Assembly (NCBI RefSeq): GCF_000813845.1
Contig: NZ_JWTB01000028.1
Location: 1-41,767, forward strand
Source of the DNA: Pseudarthrobacter phenanthrenivorans
GTDB taxonomy: Bacteria > Actinomycetota > Actinomycetes > Actinomycetales > Micrococcaceae
Direction: 5' to 3'
DNA length: 41,767 nt
The position numbers were made by a program, and so were the translations under genes. The notes beneath the pieces were generated by a model, which was given only the letters and a program-made list of their open reading frames with translations, did no database searches and was not told the origin of the DNA. Positions 24,210 through 31,964 of this stretch are shown here, piece by piece; position 1 is the stretch's first letter; the number at the start of each line of letters is the position of its first letter.

Positions 24210-24281
24210 GCCCCCCTAGCTCAGTGGTAGAGCGCGTTCTTGGTAAGAACGAGGTCACCGGATCGATTCCGGTGGGGGGCT
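24210..24281 (+). tRNA. tRNA-Thr (GGT)
   Basis: Acceptor GCCCCCC (24210-24216) pairs with GGGGGGC (24274-24280); discriminator T24281. Anticodon stem CGTTC/GAACG holds the loop TTGGTAA, anticodon GGT. T arm ACCGG-ATCGATT-CCGGT. CCA is not encoded. Confidence 0.95.
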
Positions 24282-24292
24282 CTGAATGAGGG

Positions 24293-24332
24293 CCTGCGTC
24301 AAGGCGGTTTGACCGGCTTGACGTAGGTTTTT
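24293..24332 (+). terminator. intrinsic terminator between tRNA-Thr and tRNA-Met
   Basis: CCTGCGTCAAG (24293-24303) pairs with CTTGACGTAGG (24317-24327, one G-U) and is followed by five T. GAATGAG and CTCATTC just outside extend the pairing. Confidence 0.82.
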
Positions 24333-24341
24333 CTCATTCGT

Positions 24342-24415
24342 GGCGGTGTAGCTCAGTTGGTTAGAGCGCACGACTCATAATCGTGAGGTCGGGAGATCGA
24401 GCCTCCCCACCGCTA
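24342..24415 (+). tRNA. tRNA-Met (CAT), elongator
   Basis: Acceptor GGCGGTG (24342-24348) pairs with CACCGCT with a terminal G-U; discriminator A24415. Anticodon stem CACGA/TCGTG encloses CTCATAA, anticodon CAT. The initiator hallmark of three G-C pairs next to the anticodon loop is absent, so it is an elongator. CCA is not encoded. Confidence 0.93.
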
Positions 24416-24422
24416 CAGGCCA

Positions 24423-24456
24423 AGCCCCCGGAATCCCCCGAGATTCCGGGGGCTTT
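24423..24456 (+). terminator. intrinsic terminator after tRNA-Met
   Basis: Perfect 13-bp stem AGCCCCCGGAATC/GATTCCGGGGGCT with a six-base loop and a short T run. The following 196 bases to the insertase gene show no gene. Confidence 0.88.
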
Positions 24457-24652
24457 CCTGTTTCCCGGGCACGATGCCTCCGCCTATCCAGGCGCAAGCG
24501 ACGCGCTGAACCATTCCCGCCAGGGATATTCACCGGCGCTGCCCGCATCCGGGCCTCGACATGGACCATGGGGTGCGGAACGGAATCTGCGGGTCGTGAC
24601 AAGACACACCATTGCGCAGTAGCTTGGCAGCAACTGGCGGACGGGGGATTCG

Positions 24653-25450
24653 GTGGACATTCTGGCAGCGGTGATGGAGCCGTTCCGGTGGCTCGTGTCC
24701 GCCATCATGGTCGCATTCCACGACTTCCTGGCGGGCGCGGGCATGCCGGCGGGCAGTGGCTGGACCTGGACGCTGTCCATCATTGGCCTGGTGCTGGTGA
24801 TCCGTGCCGCGCTGATCCCGGTCTTCCTGGCCCAGGTGCGCGCGCAGCGCCGCATGCGGCTGCTGCAGCCGGACCTGAAGGAGCTCCAGGACAAGTACCG
24901 GGGCCGGACGGACCAGGCGTCCCGGCAGGCCATGGCCCAGGAGCAGATGGCCCTGTACAAGAAACACGGCACCAACCCGTTCTCCGCCTGCCTTCCGCTG
25001 CTGATCCAGGCACCGTTCTTCCTGGCCCTCTTCCAGGTACTGTCCGGGATCTCCAACGCCGCGCGGCAGGGCACAGGCATCGGGACCATGCGCCCGGACC
25101 AAGTGGTCCAGTTCGATTCGTCCAGCATCTTCGGGGCGCCGTTGTCGGCCTCCCTGCTGCATGGCAGCGGCAACCTCGCCGCGGTGGCCGTGCTCGCCGT
25201 CGCCATGATCCTGGTGATGACCGCCTGCCAATTCGTGACGCAGAAGCTGGCAGCCTCCCGGGCCATGGCCGGCCAGGACAGCGACAGCCCGCTGGTGCGC
25301 CAGCAGAGGATCCTCCTCTATGTCCTGCCGCTGGTCTTCGGTGCGGGCGGGATCTTCTTTCCCATCGGCGTCCTGGTCTACTGGACGGTTTCCAACCTCT
25401 GGACCCTGGGACAGCAATCGCTGGTGTCCCGGGAGCCCACCCGGACGTGA
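24653..25450 (+). CDS. YidC/Oxa1-family membrane insertase, short orphan paralogue
   Basis: 265 residues with five probable membrane segments: about 13-28, 40-59, 118-138, 174-193 and 225-248. The conserved stretch VRAQRRMRLLQPDLKELQDKY-type cytoplasmic loop (about 62-82) is typical of YidC, followed by KKHGTNPFSACLPLLIQAPF. It has no large periplasmic domain, as expected for Gram-positive YidC. The gene is away from rnpA-rpmH, so it is probably a second YidC; the arginine expected in the hydrophilic groove can be Arg51 (LVIRAALIP). The GTG at 24653 follows GGGGGA and fits the family N-terminus. Confidence 0.9.
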   Translation: MDILAAVMEPFRWLVSAIMVAFHDFLAGAGMPAGSGWTWTLSIIGLVLVIRAALIPVFLAQVRAQRRMRLLQPDLKELQDKYRGRTDQASRQAMAQEQMALYKKHGTNPFSACLPLLIQAPFFLALFQVLSGISNAARQGTGIGTMRPDQVVQFDSSSIFGAPLSASLLHGSGNLAAVAVLAVAMILVMTACQFVTQKLAASRAMAGQDSDSPLVRQQRILLYVLPLVFGAGGIFFPIGVLVYWTVSNLWTLGQQSLVSREPTRT

Positions 25451-25534
25451 TGCCTGCGGGAAGAACGGGCCCAGGGCGCAGCCGGCGTGGTGTACGTGCG
25501 TTACAGATGTTGACCCAGCAGGCAGAATGAAGGC

Positions 25535-26191
25535 ATGACACGCATCGCCATCATCGGCGGCCACGGGAAAGTGGCCCTCCTCCTGTCCGAACTCCTCACC
25601 GGCGAAGGCCACTCGGTCACCTCGTTCATCCGCAACCCGGATCACTCGGCTGACGTCGCTGCCACCGGTGCCGTCCCCGCGGTCCTGGACGTGGAACATT
25701 CGACGACGGCGGACATCGCCGAAGCGCTGAAGGGCCACGACGCCGTGGTCTGGTCTGCCGGTGCCGGCGGCGGCAACCCCGAGCGCACCTATGCAGTGGA
25801 CCGTGATGCCGCCATCCGTTCCATGGACGCCGCGGAACAGGCCGGCGTGGACCGCTATGTCATGGTGTCCTACTTCGGCGCCGGCAAGGACCACGGGGTT
25901 CCAGAAAGCAACAGCTTCTTTGCCTACGCCGAAGCGAAGGCAGCCGCGGATGAGCACCTGCGGAACTCGGGCCTGGCATGGACCATCCTTGGCCCAAGTG
26001 CCCTGACCGACGGCCCCGGAACCGGGCGGATCCATGTGGACCCCTCACCCGAAGAGGAAGCTGACACGTCCCGGGTCAACGCGGCGATCGTGGCCGCGGC
26101 CGTGCTGGACCTGCCGCACACCGCGGGCCGGACCATCGAGTTCTGCGACGGCAGGCTCCCCGTGGCGGCGGCACTGGATCCCCGCCCGTAG
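25535..26191 (+). CDS. NAD(P)-binding atypical SDR
   Basis: 218 residues. The glycine-rich nucleotide loop IAIIGGHGKVALLL is at residues 4-17, with FIRNPDHSADV after the second strand (Arg33 suggests NADP(H)), VWSAGAGGGNPERTYAVDRD and the active-site region YVMVSYFGAGKD. There is no YxxxK with a partner Ser as in classical SDRs; FAYAEAKAAADEHL supplies a YxxxK-like pair. This is the YtfG/YwnB-type NAD(P)H-binding group, often a flavin or quinone reductase-like protein of unknown substrate. ATG start; a box CAGAAT six bases upstream is a weak -10 candidate. Confidence 0.85.
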   Translation: MTRIAIIGGHGKVALLLSELLTGEGHSVTSFIRNPDHSADVAATGAVPAVLDVEHSTTADIAEALKGHDAVVWSAGAGGGNPERTYAVDRDAAIRSMDAAEQAGVDRYVMVSYFGAGKDHGVPESNSFFAYAEAKAAADEHLRNSGLAWTILGPSALTDGPGTGRIHVDPSPEEEADTSRVNAAIVAAAVLDLPHTAGRTIEFCDGRLPVAAALDPRP

Positions 26192-26212
26192 CGGCGGGCC
26201 GGGAAGAGGCTG

Positions 26213-27784
26213 ATGGATCAGCTTGCCCTCATCGTTGGATTGCTCCTGGCCACGGTGGTGGCCGTGGGCCTGGGGGACAGGCTGCGGTTGCCGTATCCGG
26301 TCCTGATGCTCCTCCTGGCGGTTGCCCTGACGTTCATCCCGGGCTTCCCTGCGCTGGAGATCGACCCCGAACTGATCCTGCCCATCTTCCTGCCACCGCT
26401 GTTGTTCGCCACCGCGCAGCGAAGCTCGTGGGCCGTGTTCAGGGTCAGGTGGCGGACGCTGATCATGCTGGCGGTGGCCCTGGTGGTCATCAGCACGGCC
26501 GTGGTGGCCGGGGCGGCATGGCTGATGATCCCGGGCATCGGGGTCCCGGCCGCCATCGCCCTGGGCGCCATGGTGGCACCGCCGGATCCTGTGGCCGTGG
26601 AATCCGTGGCAGGCCGCGTGCATATGCCGCGCCGCCTGACCACGGTCCTTCAAAGCGAGGGCCTCTTCAACGACGCCGCCGCCATCGTCATCTTCCAGGC
26701 CGCCGTGGCTGCCGCAGGGGGCGGCAGCAAGGTGCGGCCCGACGTCGTCCTGCAGTTCCTGATGGGCGCGGCACTTGCCGTCCTGGTGGGCGTTGCGATG
26801 GGTTGGCTGATCGCCCTGGTCACCCGGCTGGTCAGCTCCATGGTGGCCCGCAGCGCGGTCACCCTGGTGGTGCCGTTTGCCGCCTACATCCTTGCCGAGG
26901 AAGTCCACGCCTCCGGCGTTATCGCCGTGGTGGTCACCGCCCTTGAGATGCAGCGCCACGCACGCCCGCAGGACGCCGCCGAACGGGTCACCCGGACTGC
27001 GTTCTGGGACGTGGTGGAGCTGCTGGTCACCGGACTGGCCTTCGGTTTGGTGGGACTGGAAATCCGCCATGTCGTCCGGGACGAAGGCACCGCGGTGTTC
27101 GGCATGGCAGGGGTGGCGGCCGTAATCTGCGTCCTGGTGTTCGCGGTCCGGTTCCTGTGGCTCGCTGTGCTGGCCCTGGGCGCGAGGAAACGCCGGAACC
27201 TCCTCCAGCCCACATCCCTGAAGGAAGTCCTCATCCTTACCTGGTGCGGCATGCGCGGCCTGGCCACGCTTGCCCTGGCGCTGGCCCTGCCGCTCACCCT
27301 GGCGGACGGCACGCCGTTCCCCGGGCGGGACTACCTGCTGGTGATTGCCTGCGCGGTACTGCTGGCAACTCTGGTCCTGCCCGGGCTGACCCTGCCATGG
27401 CTCATGAAAGTCCTGAACGCAACGGAGGACGGCACCGCCGAACGCGACGCCGTCCGGCTGCTCGCAACCCGCGCCCAGGAAGCCGCCGTCGCAGCCCTGA
27501 AGCAACATGACCTCATGAAAGACCTGCCCCCTGAGAAGGTGTCGCTGGTCAAGGACCGGATGCGCCGCCTGCATGCGGAGCTGACGGACGGCAGCCTGCG
27601 GGACGAGCCGTTGGCGGAGAAGCGCCAGCGGGGACGCGAACTGGCCATCGCCGTGCAGACCATCGCCTTGGACGCGGCCAGGCAGGAAGTGGTGGCGGCC
27701 CGGAACGAGCCGGGCATGGACCCGGAAGTGGCGGACCGGGTGCTCCGGCAGCTGGACCTGCGCACCATGGTGATGCCTGAGTGA
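26213..27784 (+). CDS. Na+/H+ antiporter (CPA1/NhaP type)
   Basis: 523 residues. A membrane part of about twelve segments fills 1-410, with the ion-binding pattern SEGLFNDAAAIVIF (about 146-159) containing the Asn-Asp pair typical of electroneutral CPA1 exchangers, and the preceding MVAPPDPVAVESVAG. A cytoplasmic C-terminal tail of about 110 residues follows, charged and helical (LKQHDLMKDLPPEKVSLVKD). It exports Na+ or K+ against protons for pH and salt balance. It lies 21 bp after the preceding gene, has an AGAGGCTG sequence before the ATG, and converges with the ROK gene. Confidence 0.93.
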   Translation: MDQLALIVGLLLATVVAVGLGDRLRLPYPVLMLLLAVALTFIPGFPALEIDPELILPIFLPPLLFATAQRSSWAVFRVRWRTLIMLAVALVVISTAVVAGAAWLMIPGIGVPAAIALGAMVAPPDPVAVESVAGRVHMPRRLTTVLQSEGLFNDAAAIVIFQAAVAAAGGGSKVRPDVVLQFLMGAALAVLVGVAMGWLIALVTRLVSSMVARSAVTLVVPFAAYILAEEVHASGVIAVVVTALEMQRHARPQDAAERVTRTAFWDVVELLVTGLAFGLVGLEIRHVVRDEGTAVFGMAGVAAVICVLVFAVRFLWLAVLALGARKRRNLLQPTSLKEVLILTWCGMRGLATLALALALPLTLADGTPFPGRDYLLVIACAVLLATLVLPGLTLPWLMKVLNATEDGTAERDAVRLLATRAQEAAVAALKQHDLMKDLPPEKVSLVKDRMRRLHAELTDGSLRDEPLAEKRQRGRELAIAVQTIALDAARQEVVAARNEPGMDPEVADRVLRQLDLRTMVMPE

Positions 27785-27790
27785 CCTGTC

Positions 27791-29002
27791 CTATACGGGG
27801 ATGACCGGCGCAGGAAGTTCCAGGTCCAGGGAGTTCTTCTCCACGTAGTCCAGCGCGCAGCGCACCGCGCCCACCGTCACGATCGAGTCGCCCAGCGGGG
27901 ACACGGCCACCCGCGGGGGAGTGGCGGTAAAATCCTCCAGGCGCTCAGTGATGGAGGCGAGCAGGACGTCCGCCGATTGGGCGACGCCGCCGCCGATCAC
28001 CACCAGCTCCGGGTTCAGCATGGTGGCAACGGTCCCCACCACCCGGGCCATCCTGTCCGCAAGCCTGTCCAGGATGCCCACCGCCACGGCGTCCCCGCCG
28101 GCCGCGGCGGCGAAGACGTGCTCAGCCTCCACCCTCCCGTGCCCGCCGTTCCGGAGGGCAGTGGGCACTGGCGTGGCGAGGGCTTCGGCGGCCCACGTCC
28201 TGGCCAGGTAGGCGACGCCGTAGGTGTCGCCCACACCTTCCACCAGGTCCAGGTAGGCAAGCTCGCCCGCGCTGCCCCGGGTGCCGTGGACCAGCCGGCC
28301 GCCCTCGACGATGCCCGAACCGAGGCGTTCGCTGGCCAGGATGACCACGACGTCGTCCACCCCTGCGGCTGCGCCCTGCCAGCGGTCACCCAGGGCAGCG
28401 AGGTTGGCGTCGTTTTCCAGCAGTACGGCCCAGCCCCGGGTTTCCTTGAGCGCCGGGCGCAGCCCCAGGTCGAAAAGGCCCCAGAATTTCTGCGTGGCCA
28501 CCACCTCCCCGTGCCGGTCCACCGGCGCGGCCACCCCGGCGCAGACGGCCAGCACCTGTCCGGGCTCCGCTCCGGCGGCGTGGAGCGCGGCCATGGCCAC
28601 CCCGTCGATGAAGGCGATGCGTTCACGGGAGCCCACCTCCCCGGCCTGGAAGGGCCGGCTGGACCGCCCCAGGACAGTGCCACGGAGATCGGAGGCAACC
28701 ACGGTGACCTTGGAGTAGCCGATGTCCATGCCGAGGACCACGCCCGCGCGTTCGTTGAGTTCGAACCGGCGGGCGGGCCGGCCCTTCTGGTAGCCGCCGA
28801 ACTCGCGCTGGTTCTCCCGCTCCAGGATCCAGCCGCGCCGGACCAAATCCTCGCAGACGGCGATGGTGGTGGCGCGGGTCAGCCCGGTGGCAGCCATGAC
28901 GTCCGTGACCGTCACCGCACCCGAGGCGCGCATGAACTCCAGCACTGCACCGGCGCTGACCCGCCGCAGCAGCTGGGGAGTCGCGGGAACGGATTCAGCC
29001 AT
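27791..29002 (-). CDS. ROK-family transcriptional regulator
   Basis: 403 residues. A winged helix at about 10-75 (GAVLEFMRASGAVTVTDVM, ATGLTRATTIAVCEDLV) precedes a sugar-kinase-like ROK domain: GMDIGYSKVTVVASDL, LENDANLAALG and VVIGGGVAQ. The zinc-binding CxCGxxGC cluster and the E-x-G-H motif of ROK glucokinases are replaced (SAGELAYLDLVEGVGDTYG), so kinase activity is unlikely and sugar sensing likely. The ATG at 29002 follows AGGAAGG. It is divergent from the alpha-glucosidase gene, its probable target. Confidence 0.92.
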   Translation of the reverse strand: MAESVPATPQLLRRVSAGAVLEFMRASGAVTVTDVMAATGLTRATTIAVCEDLVRRGWILERENQREFGGYQKGRPARRFELNERAGVVLGMDIGYSKVTVVASDLRGTVLGRSSRPFQAGEVGSRERIAFIDGVAMAALHAAGAEPGQVLAVCAGVAAPVDRHGEVVATQKFWGLFDLGLRPALKETRGWAVLLENDANLAALGDRWQGAAAGVDDVVVILASERLGSGIVEGGRLVHGTRGSAGELAYLDLVEGVGDTYGVAYLARTWAAEALATPVPTALRNGGHGRVEAEHVFAAAAGGDAVAVGILDRLADRMARVVGTVATMLNPELVVIGGGVAQSADVLLASITERLEDFTATPPRVAVSPLGDSIVTVGAVRCALDYVEKNSLDLELPAPVIPV

Positions 29003-29114
29003 GCTGTTGACCTTCCTGTACAAAGCACCAGATAATACTTGGGAAAGTAAATTTAGATTCAATATCAATATAGCTGCACCACGTATTAACCGCACTGAAG
29101 AAAAGGGTCAGTCC
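29003..29114. promoter_or_regulatory. AT-rich divergent control region of the ROK and glucosidase genes
   Basis: This 112-bp gap is much more AT-rich than the surroundings. It contains GTAAATTTAG, a tandem CAATATCAATAT (two CAATAT units) and, toward the ROK gene, TATTAT as a -10 candidate. It is the likely site of both promoters and the ROK operator; I see no single dominant palindrome. Confidence 0.5.
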
Positions 29115-30827
29115 TTGTCCACCACTGCCACGCTGGCAACCCTGTCCGACTCCGACCGCCTGGCCGACCCCACCTGGTGGCGCCAGGCCTCCGTCTACCA
29201 GATCTATCCCCGCAGCTTCGCGGACTCCAATGGCGACGGTATCGGCGACCTGAAGGGCATTACCGCCAAGGTCCCGTACCTGAAGTCGCTGGGAATCGAC
29301 GCCGTCTGGCTGAGCCCGTTCTACCCCTCCGCGCTGGCGGATGGCGGCTACGACGTGGACGACTACCGCGACGTCGACCCCAAGCTGGGCACGCTGGCCG
29401 ACTTCGACGAGATGGCCAAGGCCCTGCACGAGGCCGGCATCAAGCTGATTGCCGACATCGTGCCCAATCACTCGTCCAACCGGCACAAGTGGTTCCAGGA
29501 GGCGTTGGCATCACCCAAGGGCTCCCCGGCCCGGGACCGCTACATCTTCCGGGACGGCAAGGGCCCCAACGGCGAGTTCCCGCCGTCGGACTGGGATTCG
29601 GTGTTCGGCGGACCCGCCTGGGAGCGCATCACCGAACCGGACGGCACCCCCGGCCAGTGGTACATGCACATCTTTGCCAAGGAGCAGCCGGACCTGAACT
29701 GGTCCAACCGGGAAATCCGCGACGACTTCCTCAAGACCCTGCGCTTCTGGTCCGACCGCGGCGTGGACGGCTTCCGCGTCGACGTGGCCCACGCCCTCAC
29801 CAAGGACCTCACCGAGCCGCTGCTGTCCAAGCTCGAGCTGAGCGCTGCGAACACCGGCGTGGACGGTTTCGACGACGGCTCGCACCCGTTCTGGGACCGC
29901 GACGAAGTGCACGAAATCTATGCCGAGTGGCGCGAGGTCTTCAACGAGTACAACCCGCCCCGCACTGCCGTCGCCGAAGCCTGGGTGCACGCCACCCGGC
30001 GTGCCCGGTACGCCAGCCCGCAGGGGCTGGGCCAGGCGTTCAACTTCGACCTGCTGCAGGCCGACTTCGACGCCGCGGAGTACAAGGAGATCATCACCCG
30101 CAACCTCGCCGAGGCTGCCGCCACCGGAGCTTCCTCCACCTGGGTGTTCTCCAACCACGATGTCGTCCGGCATGCTACCCGCTACGGCCTGCCGCAGGTG
30201 GCGAAGGAGAAGGCCGGCGCGAAGGGCCAGGACGGCAAGGACTGGCTGCTCGCCGGTGGACCCAAGGACCAGCTGGATGTGGAACTCGGTGAACGCCGCG
30301 CCCGCGCCGCCACGCTGCTGATGCTCGCCGTACCGGGCTCCGCCTACCTCTACCAGGGTGAGGAACTTGGGCTGCAGGAAGTGGCCGAGATCCCGGAATC
30401 CGAACGCCAGGATCCGTCCTTCTTCCGCAACAAGGGCGTGGAGATCGGCCGCGACGGCTGCCGCGTTCCGCTGCCGTGGAAGGTGGAAGGCACCTCCTTC
30501 GGCTTCGGCGATGGAGGGTCGCACCTGCCGCAGCCGGACTGGTTCAGCAAGTACGCAGTGGAGGCCCAGGACGGAACCGAAGGCTCCACCCTTGAGCTCT
30601 ACCGCAAGGCCCTGAAACTGCGCCGCGAACTGCAGACCGGCGAGGAACTCGAATGGGTGGACACCGGCAATCCGGACGTCCTGCACTTCAAGCGCCCCAA
30701 CGGCTGGCAGTCCGTGACCAACTTTGGGAACACCGCCGTCGACCTTCCCGCCGGCGGGGTGCTGGTCTCCAGCGCGCCGCTGGAAAACGGCAAGCTACCG
30801 GCCAACACCACCGCGTGGCTGCGCTGA
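29115..30827 (+). CDS. GH13 alpha-glucosidase
   Basis: 570 residues from a TTG at 29115 with AAAAGGG eight bases upstream. No ATG lies near the conserved N-terminus (DPTWWRQASVYQIYPRSF), and the frame upstream runs into the divergent promoter region. The (beta/alpha)8 catalytic residues are Asp223 (GFRVDVAHAL), Glu288 (AVAEAWV) and Asp349 (VFSNHDVVRH); IVPNHSS is conserved region I. It hydrolyses terminal alpha-1,4-linked glucose from maltose and maltodextrins in the cytoplasm. It is divergent from a ROK regulator, which probably represses it in the absence of sugar (inference), and is followed by an aldo/keto reductase gene. Confidence 0.95.
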   Translation: MSTTATLATLSDSDRLADPTWWRQASVYQIYPRSFADSNGDGIGDLKGITAKVPYLKSLGIDAVWLSPFYPSALADGGYDVDDYRDVDPKLGTLADFDEMAKALHEAGIKLIADIVPNHSSNRHKWFQEALASPKGSPARDRYIFRDGKGPNGEFPPSDWDSVFGGPAWERITEPDGTPGQWYMHIFAKEQPDLNWSNREIRDDFLKTLRFWSDRGVDGFRVDVAHALTKDLTEPLLSKLELSAANTGVDGFDDGSHPFWDRDEVHEIYAEWREVFNEYNPPRTAVAEAWVHATRRARYASPQGLGQAFNFDLLQADFDAAEYKEIITRNLAEAAATGASSTWVFSNHDVVRHATRYGLPQVAKEKAGAKGQDGKDWLLAGGPKDQLDVELGERRARAATLLMLAVPGSAYLYQGEELGLQEVAEIPESERQDPSFFRNKGVEIGRDGCRVPLPWKVEGTSFGFGDGGSHLPQPDWFSKYAVEAQDGTEGSTLELYRKALKLRRELQTGEELEWVDTGNPDVLHFKRPNGWQSVTNFGNTAVDLPAGGVLVSSAPLENGKLPANTTAWLR

Positions 30828-30858
30828 TGCCGGCTGTCCGGCCGGACGGGGCCTCCTG

Positions 30859-31800
30859 ATGCAGGAAGTCATCTACGGATGCATGGGCCTGGGCGGCAGC
30901 TGGTCTGGGGAGCCGCATGGTGCCGGCCATGTGGACCAGGCGGCCGCTGCCGTCCAGGCTGCCCTGGATGCGGGCATCACCCTGTTCGACCATGCGGACA
31001 TCTACCGCAACGGCAAGTCCGAAGCGGTGTTCGGTGAGGTCCTCGCGGCCAGTCCGGGCCTGCGGGAGCGGATCCGGCTGCAGACCAAGTGCGGCATCCG
31101 GCTCAACGAACGCGGCCTGCAGACGCACTATGACCTCAGCCGGGAGGCCATCCTTGAACGGGTCGAGGGCAGCCTGAAACGGCTCCGCACCGACTACGTG
31201 GATATCCTGCTGCTGCACCGCCCGGACCCCTTGGCGGACCCCGCAGAGGTGGCATCGGCCGTCAGGCAGCTCCTGGCGGAAGGGAAGATCAGGCAGGTGG
31301 GCGTTTCCAACATGTCCGCCGCCCAGATCGAGGTCCTGCAGGACCGGCTGGAGGTGCCCGTCGTTGCCAACCAGCTGGAGATGAGCCTGCTCAAGCGGGC
31401 GTGGCTGGAAAGCCAGGTGCTGGTCAACCACCCGGAGCACCTGGACTACAGCTTCCCGCACGGCACCCTGGAGTACTGCACCCGCAACAACGTCACCCTG
31501 CAGGCATACGGCTCGCTGGCCAAGGGCGTCTACACGGGCGCGGAGCCGGACACTCCCACCCCCGCAGAGGCGGCCACCGCAGAACTGGTGGCGGATCTTG
31601 CGGGGGAGTACGGCACCTCGGGTGAAGGCATCCTCCTGGGGTGGCTGATGAAACATCCAGCGGGAATCGCACCGGTAATCGGAACGGTCAACCCCGGGCG
31701 GATCCGAGCCTGCGCTGATGCCGCCCGGGTGGCCGGGGAACTCACCCGTGCAGACTGGTACAAGCTCTGGATCAGCGCCCGCGGCAGCAACATTCCCTAG
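30859..31800 (+). CDS. aldo/keto reductase (YdhF-like)
   Basis: 313 residues, a (beta/alpha)8 NADPH-dependent oxidoreductase. The catalytic tetrad is Asp44, Tyr49 (FDHADIYRNGKSE), Lys77 (LQTKCGI) and His120 (LLLHRPD). The NADPH-binding end GTVNPGRIRACADAARV is present. The ending WYKLWISARGSNIP is typical of YdhF-type proteins. It lies 31 bp after the glucosidase gene, possibly cotranscribed. The ATG at 30859 is chosen from the conserved start EVIYGCMGLGG; an upstream in-frame start would overlap the glucosidase. Substrate unknown, possibly sugar-derived. Confidence 0.9.
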   Translation: MQEVIYGCMGLGGSWSGEPHGAGHVDQAAAAVQAALDAGITLFDHADIYRNGKSEAVFGEVLAASPGLRERIRLQTKCGIRLNERGLQTHYDLSREAILERVEGSLKRLRTDYVDILLLHRPDPLADPAEVASAVRQLLAEGKIRQVGVSNMSAAQIEVLQDRLEVPVVANQLEMSLLKRAWLESQVLVNHPEHLDYSFPHGTLEYCTRNNVTLQAYGSLAKGVYTGAEPDTPTPAEAATAELVADLAGEYGTSGEGILLGWLMKHPAGIAPVIGTVNPGRIRACADAARVAGELTRADWYKLWISARGSNIP

Positions 31801-31810
31801 CCACCAATCG

Positions 31811-31859
31811 GGCAGCAGCAAGTTCCGTTATGGACCTCAGGGCGGTCCTTGCTGCTGCC
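31811..31859. terminator. inverted repeat after the aldo/keto reductase gene
   Basis: GGCAGCAGCAAG (31811-31822) and CTTGCTGCTGCC (31848-31859) are perfect arms, with a GGACC/GGTCC hairpin nested inside. No T tract follows, so termination is inferred from position. Confidence 0.55.
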
Positions 31860-31951
31860 TGCCCTGCCCGGAAACGCAGTCACAACGCGTTTAGTTCGTA
31901 TTGATCCTCACAAGCTGGCCGTTTTCTTCGCCGTGCCGCTTGCAGGCCGGA

Positions 31952-31957
31952 TACTGT
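31952..31957 (+). promoter_or_regulatory. -10 box TACTGT, CoA ester lyase gene
   Basis: AGAAAGC separates it from the ATG at 31965. Confidence 0.45.
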
Positions 31958-31964
31958 AGAAAGC

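Noticed and set aside
22069..24258. Long minus-strand open frame of about 729 codons opposite the helicase gene
   Set aside because: It is a mirror of the high-GC helicase codons, is His/Gly/Val-rich with no family pattern, and lies opposite a clearly real gene.
24342..24415. tRNA-Met as initiator or as tRNA-Ile(CAT)
   Set aside because: The three G-C pairs of initiators are missing, and the overall sequence matches an elongator Met tRNA; modification-dependent Ile identity cannot be excluded but is not favoured.
24210..24456. Integration (att) site at the tRNA genes
   Set aside because: No integrase and no downstream copy of a tRNA 3' end is seen in the window.
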